A stretch of DNA of 64,000 nt from Lineolata rhizophorae (lineage: Eukaryota; Ascomycota; Dothideomycetes; Lineolatales; Lineolataceae), in assembly GCA_010093515.1 (NCBI GenBank), contig MU001672.1, forward strand, positions 1,124,602 through 1,188,601, read 5' to 3'. A program made the translations under genes and the position numbers. Below are positions 48,433 to 59,528 of this stretch, one piece after another. Each line of letters opens with the position of its first letter. The first letter of the stretch is position 1. Below the pieces are notes generated by a model. The model did no database searches. It was not told where the DNA came from and worked only from the letters and a program-made list of their open reading frames with translations.

Positions 48433-50143
48433 CTAACCAATCGAGTCTCCGGGCCCGCTGGCCTCATACACCCTACCGGTGCGCGACAACGTCGTACCCA
48501 ATCCTTTGTGCACTTCTGCCTGAAACGGTTCAAACGGAAACTTCTCCCCATCAACGCTAATATGGCCATCCTCACCTTTCTCGCATGCGCGGGGCGTGAT
48601 ACGGTAACCAGTAACCTTTCGATAGTTCACGTGGGGTACATCGAAAAAGGTGCCGTTCTCCACTGAAAGCAAGGTGGAGAGGGCAGCCGTGCGCGAGATG
48701 TTGCCTGGGATAGTGATGAGGTCGCCGAGGCCTTCCGAAGGGAGAGCTGCGGGGAAGAAGTTCGCGTCCGGCGCCATGTACGCCATGTTGCCGCAGTAGA
48801 AGGTGCCGAGATGATCGTGTGACTCTGTACGCCAGTCGTCCGGGAGAGGATCATTGACAGTGCCAAAGCGGAGAGGTGGGAGACCCAAGTCACTTTCGAT
48901 GTAACTCTCCTCGTCCTCCTCTGGTAGATGGTCAAGATGCTTCCGTCGGGCGGTGTCCCAGTACGCGCGACGGACGGCGTCCTTGTCGGCGTGCTCGACG
49001 CCGATAGCGATGTCGCAGGGGTAGACGCACTTCCCGAGGATGCGGGTGAGGAAGCCGACGGTGAAGCGGGCGGAGCCCATCCAGCGCATGTGCTCGGTGC
49101 CCACGTCGCAGTCAGCCACCATGCCGAAGCTCTGCGAGAGGAACGAGAGGGTGCGGTCGGCGCCCTGCGTGACGGAGACGAGGTCGAGCGGGGTGCGCAC
49201 GCCCTTGACCACGGCCAGGGTCGCCAGGCTCGGGCTCGCTGTGCCGTTCATGTTGAGGCTCAACGCATTGCCGGAGCCGCAGGGCAGCTGGACGACGGCG
49301 ACATCGCGCAGCGCGCGGGCGGCGTCGGGCTTGCGGCCGAGCCCGTTGAACACCTCGTGCGGGACGCCGTCGCCCGAGCAGCACGCCACCACGTCCCAGG
49401 CGGCCGGGTTCAGCGCCTCGGCGATATCGGCCGCGTGCCCGCCGTACGCCGTGCGCTCCACGTCCACGTCGCAGCGCGCCGCCGCCAGCACCGGCTCGAT
49501 CTCCCGCGCAAACAGCTTCTGCGCCTTGCCTTGGCCGCCGAACGGGTTGACCAGCACCTTTATGCGCTTGCGCGGCTTCGCGGCGCCGTAGGCGCGGTCC
49601 AGCAGCACCGCGAGCCACTGCTCGGCCTGCGCGGTGTCTTGTACGTCGATGGCATAGTTGTGGTAGGCGGGCCGGACGGAAGTCGCGGAAATGCGTTGGG
49701 CGTAATGGATGGTGAGGTCCGACTTGACGAGCTCCGCCCAGAGAATATTGTAGAATGGGATCGCGCGAGTGGCTCTGGAGTCTGGAAATTTACGAACAGC
49801 GGGTTCAGCGCCGGGAGCTCCGGGGAGACAAACGAGCGTTCTGGAGGAGGGGTAGTGATTGTACCGTTGAGCACCAAGCCACAGCAATTGCCTGGCGATC
49901 TATCGATGATTTCTTCGTCTGCAGATTGTCGTGAGCATTGGCCAATAACGGATTCCTAGGATCGCGATGGAAGAGGGCGGGATTAAACACACCGAGGATG
50001 ATTAGTGAATCGGTGCCGAGAGTGAGCGAAACGTCGGAGCTGACGTGCAGCGTCGACGTGGTAGAGATGTTGGAGGCGTTGGAGGTGGTAGAAAGAATGT
50101 TCCGCTCCGCGAGCAGAGTGCCCTCGTCGATGGAGGGAGCCAT
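48433..50143 (-). CDS. LCB4: Sphingoid long-chain base kinase
   Basis: Phosphorylates sphingoid bases (dihydrosphingosine, phytosphingosine) to the 1-phosphates at ER/Golgi/plasma membrane. Exons are 50143-49993, 49918-49865 and 49781-48433, giving 517 aa. The DAGK-type catalytic domain shows VLVNPFGGQGKAQKLF, YGGHAADIAEAL, the nucleotide-binding SGDGVPHEVFNGLGRK and LPCGSGNALSLNMNG. The C-terminal part has FGMVADCDVGTEHMRWMG, FYCGNMAYMAPDANFFPAA and the final GYRITPR with DGEKFPFEPFQAEV. The exon 1-3 junctions give DSLIIL-DEEIIDR and CCGLVLN-DSRATRAIPFYNILWAEL, matching the family. Another ATG four codons upstream (50155) is in frame. No loss of catalytic residues is seen. Confidence 0.94.
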
Positions 50144-51561
50144 TGTCACGAACATGGCGAGCGGGAGGAAGAGGAGACCGCCATCATTGAGGGTGGAGGA
50201 CAGAGGAGTCGGGACAAGGTCCGAGGTGGCAGTGGTAGGGCGGCGCGGCCGCGTGGGCGGGCAAGCCGCGACGACTCAGGCCCCGGCCCATGCAGGGACG
50301 TTAGCGTCAACTCCGATCTGATTGGCCTGCCTGGCTGTTAGGGCGCACGAGATGACTTCGAAGAACAGGGCGCGGTCAACCTGGCCGAGCTGACCCGCGA
50401 CCGCGTCACTTAGGCCTTCACCAGTGCGCGGTCAGCAGCATACAGGGCGCCGATCCCGGAGAGCGCGGCTTCGCACTAGACTGCGCCGGGGACCAAGCCA
50501 GCTGCGGCAAAAGCTTGGCCCGTCGGCCCCAGAACCAGGTTTGGAAACATCATCTGTTAGCATATATATAGTTCCTAGCCGGCAGCATCGCACTGAAGTG
50601 CGATACTGTGCCAGTCTTTTGACCAAGTTGGTTAGCTACAGGCTAGGGTACGCTAGTCCTAACATCATCGCGGAAAAGGGCGGACTCTCGCTTTTGTACG
50701 AGTGACTGGCTGCAGGACGCAAAACTGCTGGTTATTTCTGCCATTCACAACGTCTGAGCTGTCAACCACGTAGCGTTTGAGGCGGCTAGGACATCGAGCA
50801 TTAGAAACTTACGTCTACGCTGAAATTGAGTTGCTAACTAGGTGTCTATGTGCAGCTACCGGTAGCAATATGTTTTTTTATAGCTTCCTTAAATACACTT
50901 GATTAGGCCCTAACCCCTAATTTATTTTGGTGTTCTCTATAGCTACTAATATCGAGAATACATGAACGTCCTTACGTCATTAGTAAGTTTAAACGCCAGA
51001 CGCGTACTCCCGATTCCCACTGGACACTTTCTATCCTTCATGTTACACTATATGTGTGTACATTTTATGGTGGCGAAAACATCTTATTGCTTTTACCATC
51101 TAAGAAGTTATCTATGTATTTTGAGTTGTCGTTATTTGTTTATTTGCAAGATATTCCAACAGCATATCTCCCCTAGTTGTATAGGAAAAAAAACACTCTG
51201 TAGTTCTTCTTCAAAATTGCAGGCTATTGTAATGTGCACTCCAGCCTTTCGCAGAAGTTCAATTCGAATATGAACTTTGGTAATACCAGGTACGGTAAAA
51301 CAGGCATGGTGTCTACATCCATCAGCAGACTACTCAAGGGAAGATCTAAAAGTGCAGCGTTGGCGCAACGCATTGTCAACACTTCTAGATATTTCAAACA
51401 TGGCTTAGAATTTTCTGAAAAGCGGTAGCGTGCAGCTTTTTGCCAGCCTCTCAGGCACCTACTTCCAAGTCGCTGACGCCGAGCATATATTCTACCTTTT
51501 TTTCGTCCCCTTCTTCTTTTCTAACCTTCTTCTTCCATCTAGCTCGTGCAAAGAACCAACG
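50144..51561. other. LCB4/CK1 divergent intergenic space with AT-rich right half
   Basis: 1.42 kb. The left part is GC-rich and must hold the LCB4 promoter. From about 50.8 kb the DNA is AT-rich (18 of 60 bases are G/C in 51061-51120) and has only short, domain-free frames. A T/C-rich stretch (about 51496-51540) precedes the CK1-like gene. No transposase or terminal repeats were found. Confidence 0.5.
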
Positions 51562-52790
51562 ATGGCTACAAGCATGGCGCAGCACGATACGTCTACTACC
51601 GCCGTAGGTAAGTTTGCCTCGGCGTGCAGTGGCTATATTACGCCGAGTTAACTAATGTCAAAGACTTCCAAGGCAAGCTTGTCGCCGGCAAATGGCGCCT
51701 AATAGAGAAAATCAGCAACGGCGGCTTCGGGGTAGTTTATCGTGGTACTTCTACCCTCCCACCTATGCTCATAACCTATAATCACGGAAGCTAACAAGCC
51801 ACTATTATATATAGCCGTAAATGTCTTCGATAACACTATTTATGCCGTAAAAGTTGAGCGCGAGCTTATGCAGAAAGATTCCGCCCTGCGTAACGAGCTG
51901 AGGGTCTATAACAATATCCTACGTAGCGATCCGAATAGCTCTGGTACGGGCATTGCACGTATATTCCACTACGGTCATGTCGATAAGGACTACCGTGCGC
52001 TTGTCATGCAGCGACTTGGACCTTCACTTGAGGACTTATTTCAGTACTGCGGTCGTAGCTTTTCACTGAAGACAGTGTTGATGTTGGGCGAGCAGATGAT
52101 CCAGCGCCTGGAATACCTGCACGTGCGCAACATAATTCACCAGGATATCAAACCGGAAAATTTTATGATGGGCCTTGCAAATGGCGTTGACGGCGCAATT
52201 GTATACATTGCAGATTTTGGCCTCTCTAAAGATTTCGAATCAACGCCTCCATTTCCACACAAGTCTACAGCGCCCCAGCTACCGCAGGGAACGACGCGGT
52301 ACTGCAGCGTGAAGGCGCATCGCGGCCATCGTGAGTCTTGTACTCTCGACCCTACCTTTTGATTTAGACTCAGACCTAGGTAACTAACAAATCCTTGTTT
52401 ATTACAGTTCAAAGTTACCGGGACGATCTCGAGTGCCTTGGCTATGTCCTCATCTACTTCCTGCGAGGTGGTAGACTTCCCTGGTGTGGGCTGCGAAACG
52501 GACGGCCAACTATGACAGATGAAGAGCATGCCCGCGCCGTTATGCAGATCAAGATGTCCATCAGCGTGCAAAAGCTCTGCGAGGGACTGCCCGAGGAATT
52601 CGCCCGCTATTTTGAGCACATTTGTGCACTCAGATATGGCGAAGTGCCCCGCTACGCATACCTGCGCGGCCTTTTTTGGGAGCTATACCGCAGCAGGGGA
52701 TATGCACAAGACAACGTCTACGACTGGTCTATCGTCGAGGCTTTCCGCCGCAACCACAATCGGCCTCTACTCCTGCCCCAGAAAAACTAG
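51562..52790 (+). CDS. Divergent casein kinase 1-like protein kinase
   Basis: Ser/Thr kinase of the CK1 group, 341 aa, essentially only a kinase domain. Exons are 51562-51607, 51664-51744, 51815-52330 and 52408-52790. Seen in order: glycine loop ISNGGFGVVYRA, catalytic Lys in YAVKVE, helix-C Glu in LRNELRVYNNI, catalytic loop HQDIKPENFMMG, DFG in IADFGLSKDF, activation end GTTRYCSVKAHRGH and CK1-type SYRDDLECLGYVLIYFLRGG, then LPEEFARYFEHICALRYGEVPRYAYLRGLF. All catalytic residues are kept, but HRD reads HQD and the usual CK1 segment before GTARYAS is replaced by a Pro/Ser-rich one. It lacks the C-terminal tail of Hrr25/Yck kinases. It is probably not the essential CK1 orthologue but a lineage-specific paralogue. 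Confidence 0.9.
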
Positions 52791-53806
52791 CACTTCATTG
52801 AGCCGTCTCTCAAACCTGCACTCCGATCACGCAACTTCACGTATTGGCAACTACGACCTACACACAATACCCGCAAGAACCGAAATTCTACTAGCATCTT
52901 TACGGCCGCCCCCGAACTCTTTTGCTTTCCCAATATTTGCACGAGTTCGACACCCACCTCATCTAATGCGGCATCTCTCACCTGGCTCGTCCCCTACAGA
53001 AAAGCATCATCGAACAAACCGCTCCCGACGGCGCCAGCCTATTCAGTTTGGTCGAACTACGAAGCGCGCAGTCACAGGACGCCAAGACCACAGACGTTGA
53101 CTGCTGAACAGAACCAAGCATTTTCTTTCCTCATTGCCTTTTGTTTCCCCAACATATCGTTAGGTTCATTGCTTTCCCGGCAGCTTACAGAACACAATAT
53201 GCGCACCAAGGAGGAGCAGAGAACTCAATTGGCTTCACATGCACCCCAAATACACACACACAGACACACATTTGCTAGCACACACTTTCTTACTTTTTTG
53301 CACAAGATTCGTCAGATAGATCCTTTCCTTTGGCTTACAGAATAGACACCCGCAAGCTCGCAAAGCAAAGGGAACAGAACAGAGAGAACCAGAAGTCCAT
53401 GCCAATCACTGACAAGACAAAACAATCCCACGTCGCTAGTGCTGTGATGAACAATTCTTTTTGCCCGGCTTTGCCCGCTAACCTCCTAACCTGCTACACA
53501 CGATTACAAAGAACAGCGGTAGAACTCCTTGTTAACAGCAGAAAAGGGCATATCTATCATGCAACCCGAAACCACCAATTCGGTATCCTCCAACCAGCTA
53601 ACGAGAAACTACGTCTCGCCCACTTTGTTGAGACCTTTTAGCGAGCCTAGGCTCAGGGCAAGGCCTTGTGACCGACTGCGGATGCGTACGAAGCCTGTGA
53701 TAGGCCCGTTCTCCCCTTCCTTTTCAATACTAAGGTTCGCAAGGGCATCCTCGCCTGTATCCCGACATTAGCTTCAACTTCGTAAGATTTAAGATTATGG
53801 AACGAA
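52791..53806. other. Convergent 3' flanks, CK1-like gene/SEC26
   Basis: 1.0 kb between converging stop codons. Contains a short CA-rich run (about 53252-53271). No domain-bearing frame was recognised. Confidence 0.5.
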
Positions 53807-56700
53807 TTACGCACCAAACACGCTCCTCGCGTACAAATTGGCGCTCAAGAACTGGCAGTCGCCCTTCATAGATGCCTCGGGCGTCAGACAGCTCATGTTC
53901 GTACACGCCATGAGCTGCTTGAGGAAGTCGCGGAGGGAGCGCGCCTTGGAATTGATGTTGACCTTGTTCTCCCACTCGAACTCGGTCCACATGGTGCGGA
54001 ACTGCGTCTCCGAGCAGTGGGCCGGCTGGATGTAATCCATGATATCGATGTGGACGTCGTTAAGGATGACGACGTTGTTTTCGGTCGAGTGCGAGCCGTC
54101 GTAGACGACGTTGCCGAAAATAACGCCCGTGTCTGTCGAGGACACCTTGACCGTCGCCTGCACGTTCTGGAAGTCGTGAGGCCCTAGATTCTGTGTCGTC
54201 GGCCGCTCCACGACCTTCAAGTCACCCAGAGTTGCGAACTCGACCGACAGGTTTTGTAGCGTCTCCGTCGTCTGGTTGACTAGCAGCACGTCGAGCACGA
54301 TGTCGAACTGGTGCACCTTCACGTACGCCTCGGCGTAGACGGGATCCGAGAAGCCCGTGAGCTGGACGACCCGACTCAATTTTGACGCCAAATCTTCTGA
54401 TGACATGTCGCCGCCCGTCGCCTTCTCAAGATCGAGCTCGATTTCATCCGCTCCTTCCGTGGCATTCTTCTTAGCCAGTTGGCGGATCTGGACGACATCG
54501 TCTACCTGGACGGCCGTCTTAGCCTTCTCAATGGCCTCCTTGGCGGCACGCTTTTTCTCCTCGATTTGCACCATGGTACGGAATGCCTTCCTTGTGTCGT
54601 CGAGGAACACAGTCTCAAGCTCTTTGCGCTCGGCGAACTCGGCCAGCGAACGCACGCACGACATGATGCGGTCCACAGCATCCTCGTCAATTGGCATCTT
54701 AACGAAGTGAGACTGTCCAACCCGGATGATCGAGATCATGATTAGCATGGCTTCGGCGCGGAGGGCGTTGGTGCGTGCCGCGTCTTTCGATATCTCAGAG
54801 TGGCGCATGACCAGTTTCGTGAGTGTCGAAGAAAGCACGGTTGCGAGGTAATAATCGCCGTCCAGAATTAGCTGTCTCAACGGTGGCTTCTGAGCCGCCT
54901 TGACAGCTTCGAGTTTCGCCTTAACCGCCGCCTGGCTTGTGAGAGCACTCTCCGTGGCGTATGTACCGTCTGCGAGCACTTTCCGCGATCCGGTCGGCGC
55001 AACCTTCGCATGTCCGTTGATTTGATCCTTGGGATCCGGCTGCCCATCGGGAACTTCCTCGAGCAGACGCTGTTCCGATGCGAGAATTGGGATCTCACCC
55101 AGGCTGGCTCGAATGCGTTTCCACGCTTCTCTAATATCTTTCTCTTCGAAAGAATATTCACCAACAATCCACAGAGCACCGCGGTACACCTTGCCAGCTC
55201 GCACCTCACTGAGTGTGGACACAAGTCTCTCAATAATCGAATGGCGAAGGTCGGGGAACTTTTCGACTACCTCCTTCACAAAGGAGATAACATCGACGGC
55301 GGAGGCATTGTTGAAGTCGGCAATGAAATCCATGAGGGAACCAACGACACTGGAGGCAATTTCTGAGAATTTGATGGCGCATTGGTGGATAGAGTGGATA
55401 AGAAGTGACCGGTATTCATTATTCTAACTTTATTAGCAGTCTCACTTCTACACGCAGGAGTTTGGGACGTACCTTCTCATACTGTTCGTCAACCGTCTTG
55501 GACAACTCCTTCTTAAGGAGCATGACGACCTCTTCCACATTTTTGCTTGAAACCATTTCCATCGCGATCTCAAGAGCCTTCTTCCGCACGTCGATGTCTG
55601 GACTGGAGAGCACTCGCAAGATCTCCATGGTGAGGTCATCCAAAACTCCCTCATTCTTTTGCCTTAGTTGATCTACTTTCTCAAGTACGATCAATTTCAC
55701 ATTGTTGTCTGGTTCTTTGATGCTAAGCTCGATGAACTTGGACGCAGCGGCCTTAACGGCAACAGGGTTTGTGGTAAGGGCGGTCAACGACGAAGCGGCC
55801 TCATATACCACGGTGGGTGCGCTTGCCTCAAGGAGGTCAAATATCAACCGGAGGTATCGTGACTATTCAAGAGATTAGTAGACGGCCTGAGAGAATCTTA
55901 CTTAACACGAACCTTATTCTGCACATTTGTTACGGCATCTCTGCGAATGAACTCAAGTTCCGCCAACTGCAGCAGTTCGTCTGCATTCGGTATCCCATCA
56001 AACACTGCGCTGAGGTATTCGAGCGCCTTCTCATGGCTAATTGACGCCAAGGCGGCGAAGGCATTGCGCTTGCACGTCGAGTCGTTCTCTTCATCCAGGA
56101 AATTCTGAATGAGATCCGGCGCATCGGGTATCAAGGACTCGAGGTGCGAGTAGATGGAAGCTATAGCAAAGACGGCGTTCTTGCGAACGTAGGCGTGGCG
56201 GTGTTCGAGACATTGCCGCGCCGGCGCCAGGAGAGGCTCCACGAGCTCTGCTTCCCTCAGCTTGCAGAGGAACCGGAGCGTCATGCCACGGATGTACTCG
56301 TTGGCATGCATGAGGTCTAACCGTATACCGTTGCTGTACACATCTTGTAAACCCTCTCCGGAACAATCTGTAGCCCAAAGAATGACCACACGTACCAGAC
56401 AAGAATCATTTCCTGCTTCAGCCTCCCATCGGCCTCGTGTTTCGGGCAAATCTCGTAGTAGAGGTAGAGCAGCTTCTTGAGCGGCTTGCTCTTAGATGGC
56501 ATGACAAAGCGGATAATGTGCATGAGCAGGCCGGGCATCGGTTCGCCGTTGAGCATGATGGTCAATATCCGCTTCATCGTGTCCACTTTGGTGTCGTCCG
56601 TCCCGCGCTCCAATTGTGTCTTGAGCTCCTGCAGTGTCGGCTGGTCGGCCGAGTTATCTTGATGTACAAGACTGTACGCGGTGTCTAGAAAGCTCGCCAT
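53807..56700 (-). CDS. SEC26: Coatomer subunit beta (beta-COP)
   Basis: Beta subunit of the COPI coat, which forms retrograde Golgi-to-ER vesicles. Exons are 56700-56396, 56333-55913, 55862-55473 and 55423-53807, giving 910 aa. The adaptin-like N-terminal solenoid shows MLNGEPMPGLLMHIIRFVMP, KKLLYLYYEICPKHEADGRL, RLDLMHANEYIRGMTLRFL, YVRKNAVFAIASIY and SSLTALTTNPVAVKAAASKF. The appendage region has FSDPVYAEAYVKVHQFDIVLD, LLVNQTTETLQNLSVEFATLGD and the conserved end NVVILNDVHIDIMDYIQPAHC plus FEWENKVNINSKARSLRDFL. Intron 2 (55912-55863, 50 nt) uses donor GTTCGT and joins VQNK to SRYLRLIF in frame. Length is slightly below the usual 950-970. Confidence 0.95.
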
Positions 56701-57370
56701 GGTGGAGGAAGAGCGCGTTCTGACTCTGGAACAAAGGTGCAAACGTAAGCTTGATAGACAGGACGTCGCCGGCACCCAATGGAAGCACAGCGGGACACTC
56801 GAGTAAATCCGGATTGATATCACATGACCTCTTTTGATCAGGTAGCCATGTTACATACCAGGAAACTAAAACGTGCAGGATGCAGCTGAGCAGGGGTGCG
56901 GGGGACCTGAGGTCTTCGGTATGGTTCAGGGTCGACGGGGCCTATTCGCGGTCACGACACGTTGCGGATTCCCACGTAGCAGACACTCGTTGACGCCGGC
57001 AAGAGAAGGTTGAAGAGACGCCCCACCGTGGCTTGGATGGGCAATTCTCCAGATACGGAGGAGTCTAGAAGTAGGGGAGAATGCGGGTATCGGCTCTTGG
57101 CCGCTATGCAACGGGTAGTGCAGGCAGCGTCCAGGTGTTCAGTGTGGTTGAGCGGCAGAATCTCGGCTAGCCTCTCACCGCCCAGGATCCTGCCGCGTCG
57201 GGCGACCATAGACGCGCGCGCGCTGCGGCTGTCGAGCATCAATTCTCGACTCTTGCCTCAACGCCCCAAAGTCTTTTCGATCACGCAAAGGCATTCCCCA
57301 CCACAGATCGGCTTGTTGATACTTTCAGTGTTCGCGTTTCTTAGCCAGCGCCACTACTCAAGCGGCAGCT
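56701..57370. promoter_or_regulatory. Divergent promoter region SEC26/MAGO
   Basis: 670 bp between the SEC26 and MAGO start codons. No specific site recognised; the longer frames here have no domain. Confidence 0.45.
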
Positions 57371-58263
57371 ATGGCGGCGTCAAGCGAGCCGTTTTACCTT
57401 CGATACTAGTACGCTCCCGTCCCGCGACTGCCTCAGCCTGCATGCTGTTGTGAAGCATAGTGTAGTTCGAGATTCTAACACTGCGTTATAGCTCCGGTCA
57501 TTCAGGTCGTTTTGGTCACGAATTTCTAGGTATTATTTTCTTTGATTATTTGAGAACTTGAAAAGAAAATAATACCTAACAATAGTAAGAGTTTGACTTT
57601 CGAGTCCTTGGCGATGGCCGCAGCGCTGCAGCCCGCTATGCCAACAACTCGAATTACCGCAACGATTCTCTGATTCGCAAAGAAAGTGCGTCTATTTCCA
57701 GGATGATGATAGCGCCACTTCAGATACTCACTTTATTTTCTCTAAGTGTGCGTCAGCTCCCTCATGGTCCAGGAAATTAAGCGCATCATCAAGGAAAGCG
57801 AGATCATGAAGTGAGTTCACCCGTCGGTTCGGCTTCAAGGAACATGACAAAATTCCTGACATAATGCACACAGAGAGGACGACGCAAAATGGCCTCAGAA
57901 AAACAAGGACGGCCGGCAGGAACTCGAGATCCGTATGGGTAACGAGCATATTGCTTTTGAAGTAAGGCATTCGTATCCCCGCGGGGTTCTTCGATCTAGC
58001 TGGCTGACGATTTGCCTCACATCAGACCGCCAAAATCGGCTCACTGGTCGATGTGACCGAGTCGCAGGATCCCGAGGGTCTGCGCGTCTTTTACTATCTT
58101 GTGCAGGATCTGAAAGCTCTGGTCTTCTCCCTGATCTCGCTGCACTTCAAGGTGCGTTTTCTTTTTTTGCCTTCTGATGGAGGCCCCGATGGTAGCCGGG
58201 CCTTGTGATGGCAACTAGCTGGAGATGCTAATTGCGGAAATTTTGCAGATCAAGCCGATCTAG
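57371..58263 (+). CDS. mago: Mago nashi, exon-junction complex core
   Basis: Mago forms a heterodimer with Y14 (RBM8A) and locks eIF4A3 on spliced mRNA. The gene is hidden in seven small exons: 57371-57408, 57492-57529, 57590-57685, 57747-57810, 57874-57961, 58026-58151 and 58249-58263, giving 154 aa. The spliced protein reads [127 protein letters not shown] and LHFKIKPI. This covers the whole family at its normal length (about 150). A short insertion ([10 protein letters not shown]) lies after FDF, similar to filamentous-fungal orthologues. Exons 3 and 4 use AAG acceptors. The last exon codes only IKPI and stop. Confidence 0.95.
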
Positions 58264-59528
58264 ACGCATCAAAAAGCATTACATGCTGGGATTTGAAGGA
58301 CCGTTGGCCGCAGGCGAGACCCGTGGGGAAGAAGGATTCAAAAAGAAAACACAGGCCAACTGGGGCGGCCTGCGTGAAGGCGCTGTGGCTTGATGCAAGT
58401 GGCTGGCCGGTCAGCATGCGTCTGTTAAGTGCAGCATAGGAATAGCACCACGTGATACATAGCTCCAAATACCCAAGCAACCTTCTGCCGTTAGTGCTAA
58501 CAAGGAACTGCGAGATGCTCGTGTAAAGGGGTTCTTTCTAGAATGTCTCGAGACGGTGGTACGAACGTGGAGAGGCGAGTGGCGCTTGCCAGGCATTTGC
58601 TGGTCAGGGAGTTCGTCCCAAACTGCCCAGCAGTCCAATGGTGAGGCTGACAGGGCGGGACGGATGGCATGCGCGTGCCGACTTCGGCAGCGCGGGTGAC
58701 GAAATGGCGCGACGATGGCTCGCAGGCGGTGGCGTCCAGTGAGGGCCGCGGAGGCCGGAGCAAAACGTGCGCAGGGTTCGCAAGGTGCGCCCGCAGCGCG
58801 GATGGCGCGGTGCGAGCCGACGAAGCGGGAACTGCCACGGGTTTCTCCAGCGCGTCGGGGGGTGGGAGGAAATTCGCATCGACGGGACGGCGGGAGGTGG
58901 TTGTCGCGCCGCCAGAGGTGCCGGTGGGAGGGGACGAGCATGGGGGACGAGGGCCGGCGTTGGCAGGGCGGGCTTGGGGAGCATGTGGGTCGGGGCCTGG
59001 TGTGGGCCGGATACTTGCGTGCTCGGGGGGCTTGGGCGCGGCGACGGGACCAGTGGGCGTGCGCGGTGGCCGGGTGGGCGCCGCCGGCCGCAGCGCCGAA
59101 GCCCTTCCCCGCAGAGACGGCAGGAGGAGCACGCGGCCGGCCAATGGCCGGACCTCCGGCGCACCCCCAATCTCGACGCCGTTCTGGATCCCAAAACGGG
59201 AACTGCTGCCCGCGGCGTCGAACAACCGGACGTGCTAAACTCAACTGCGCAGCCTACTGCCTACATCTCTCTCTCTCCCTCGCCCGCGGCCAGCTACTGC
59301 CCCGTAGTCTTCTTGCCTTCCCCATCCCTAACAAAAACTCCTCGGCGCGCTGTCGCCTTACGCGTTTCTCCATACATAGCCCTTGCTATTCCGCGCTCTG
59401 GTCTTCGGTCCTCTGTCTGGTTCTCTACCTGGTGCTTCTCGCTCGCTCGCCTCCCCCAAACTCAGCCGCCATCCGCCCTGCCGTGGGCCCGAGCTCATGT
59501 TGGCATCTTAAAGCCCACCTCGCCCGCG
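58264..59528. other. Intergenic, MAGO 3' flank and GID4 promoter
   Basis: 1.27 kb in tandem orientation. The GID4 side has a C/T-rich leader-like tract (CT repeats about 59263-59282, then C/T-rich to 59520). A long frame runs upstream of GID4 in phase with it but encodes low-complexity residues and is not counted. Confidence 0.5.

Noticed and set aside
49782-49887. Alternative LCB4 start inside the intron/exon 2 region
   Set aside because: This frame would lose the conserved DSLIIL-DEE and CCGLVLN segments that are restored by the two introns.
50907-50920. Telomere-like CCCTAACCCCTAA
   Set aside because: Only two imperfect units, in AT-rich DNA and not at a sequence end; easily due to chance.
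50962-51273. 103-codon frame in AT-rich DNA before the CK1-like gene
   Set aside because: Cys/Phe/Tyr-rich translation of AT-rich DNA with no domain or good start context.
58767-59528. Upstream extension of the GID4 frame
   Set aside because: In phase with GID4 but Gly/Arg-rich and unlike the family; the ATG at 59529 after a C/T-rich leader is a better start.
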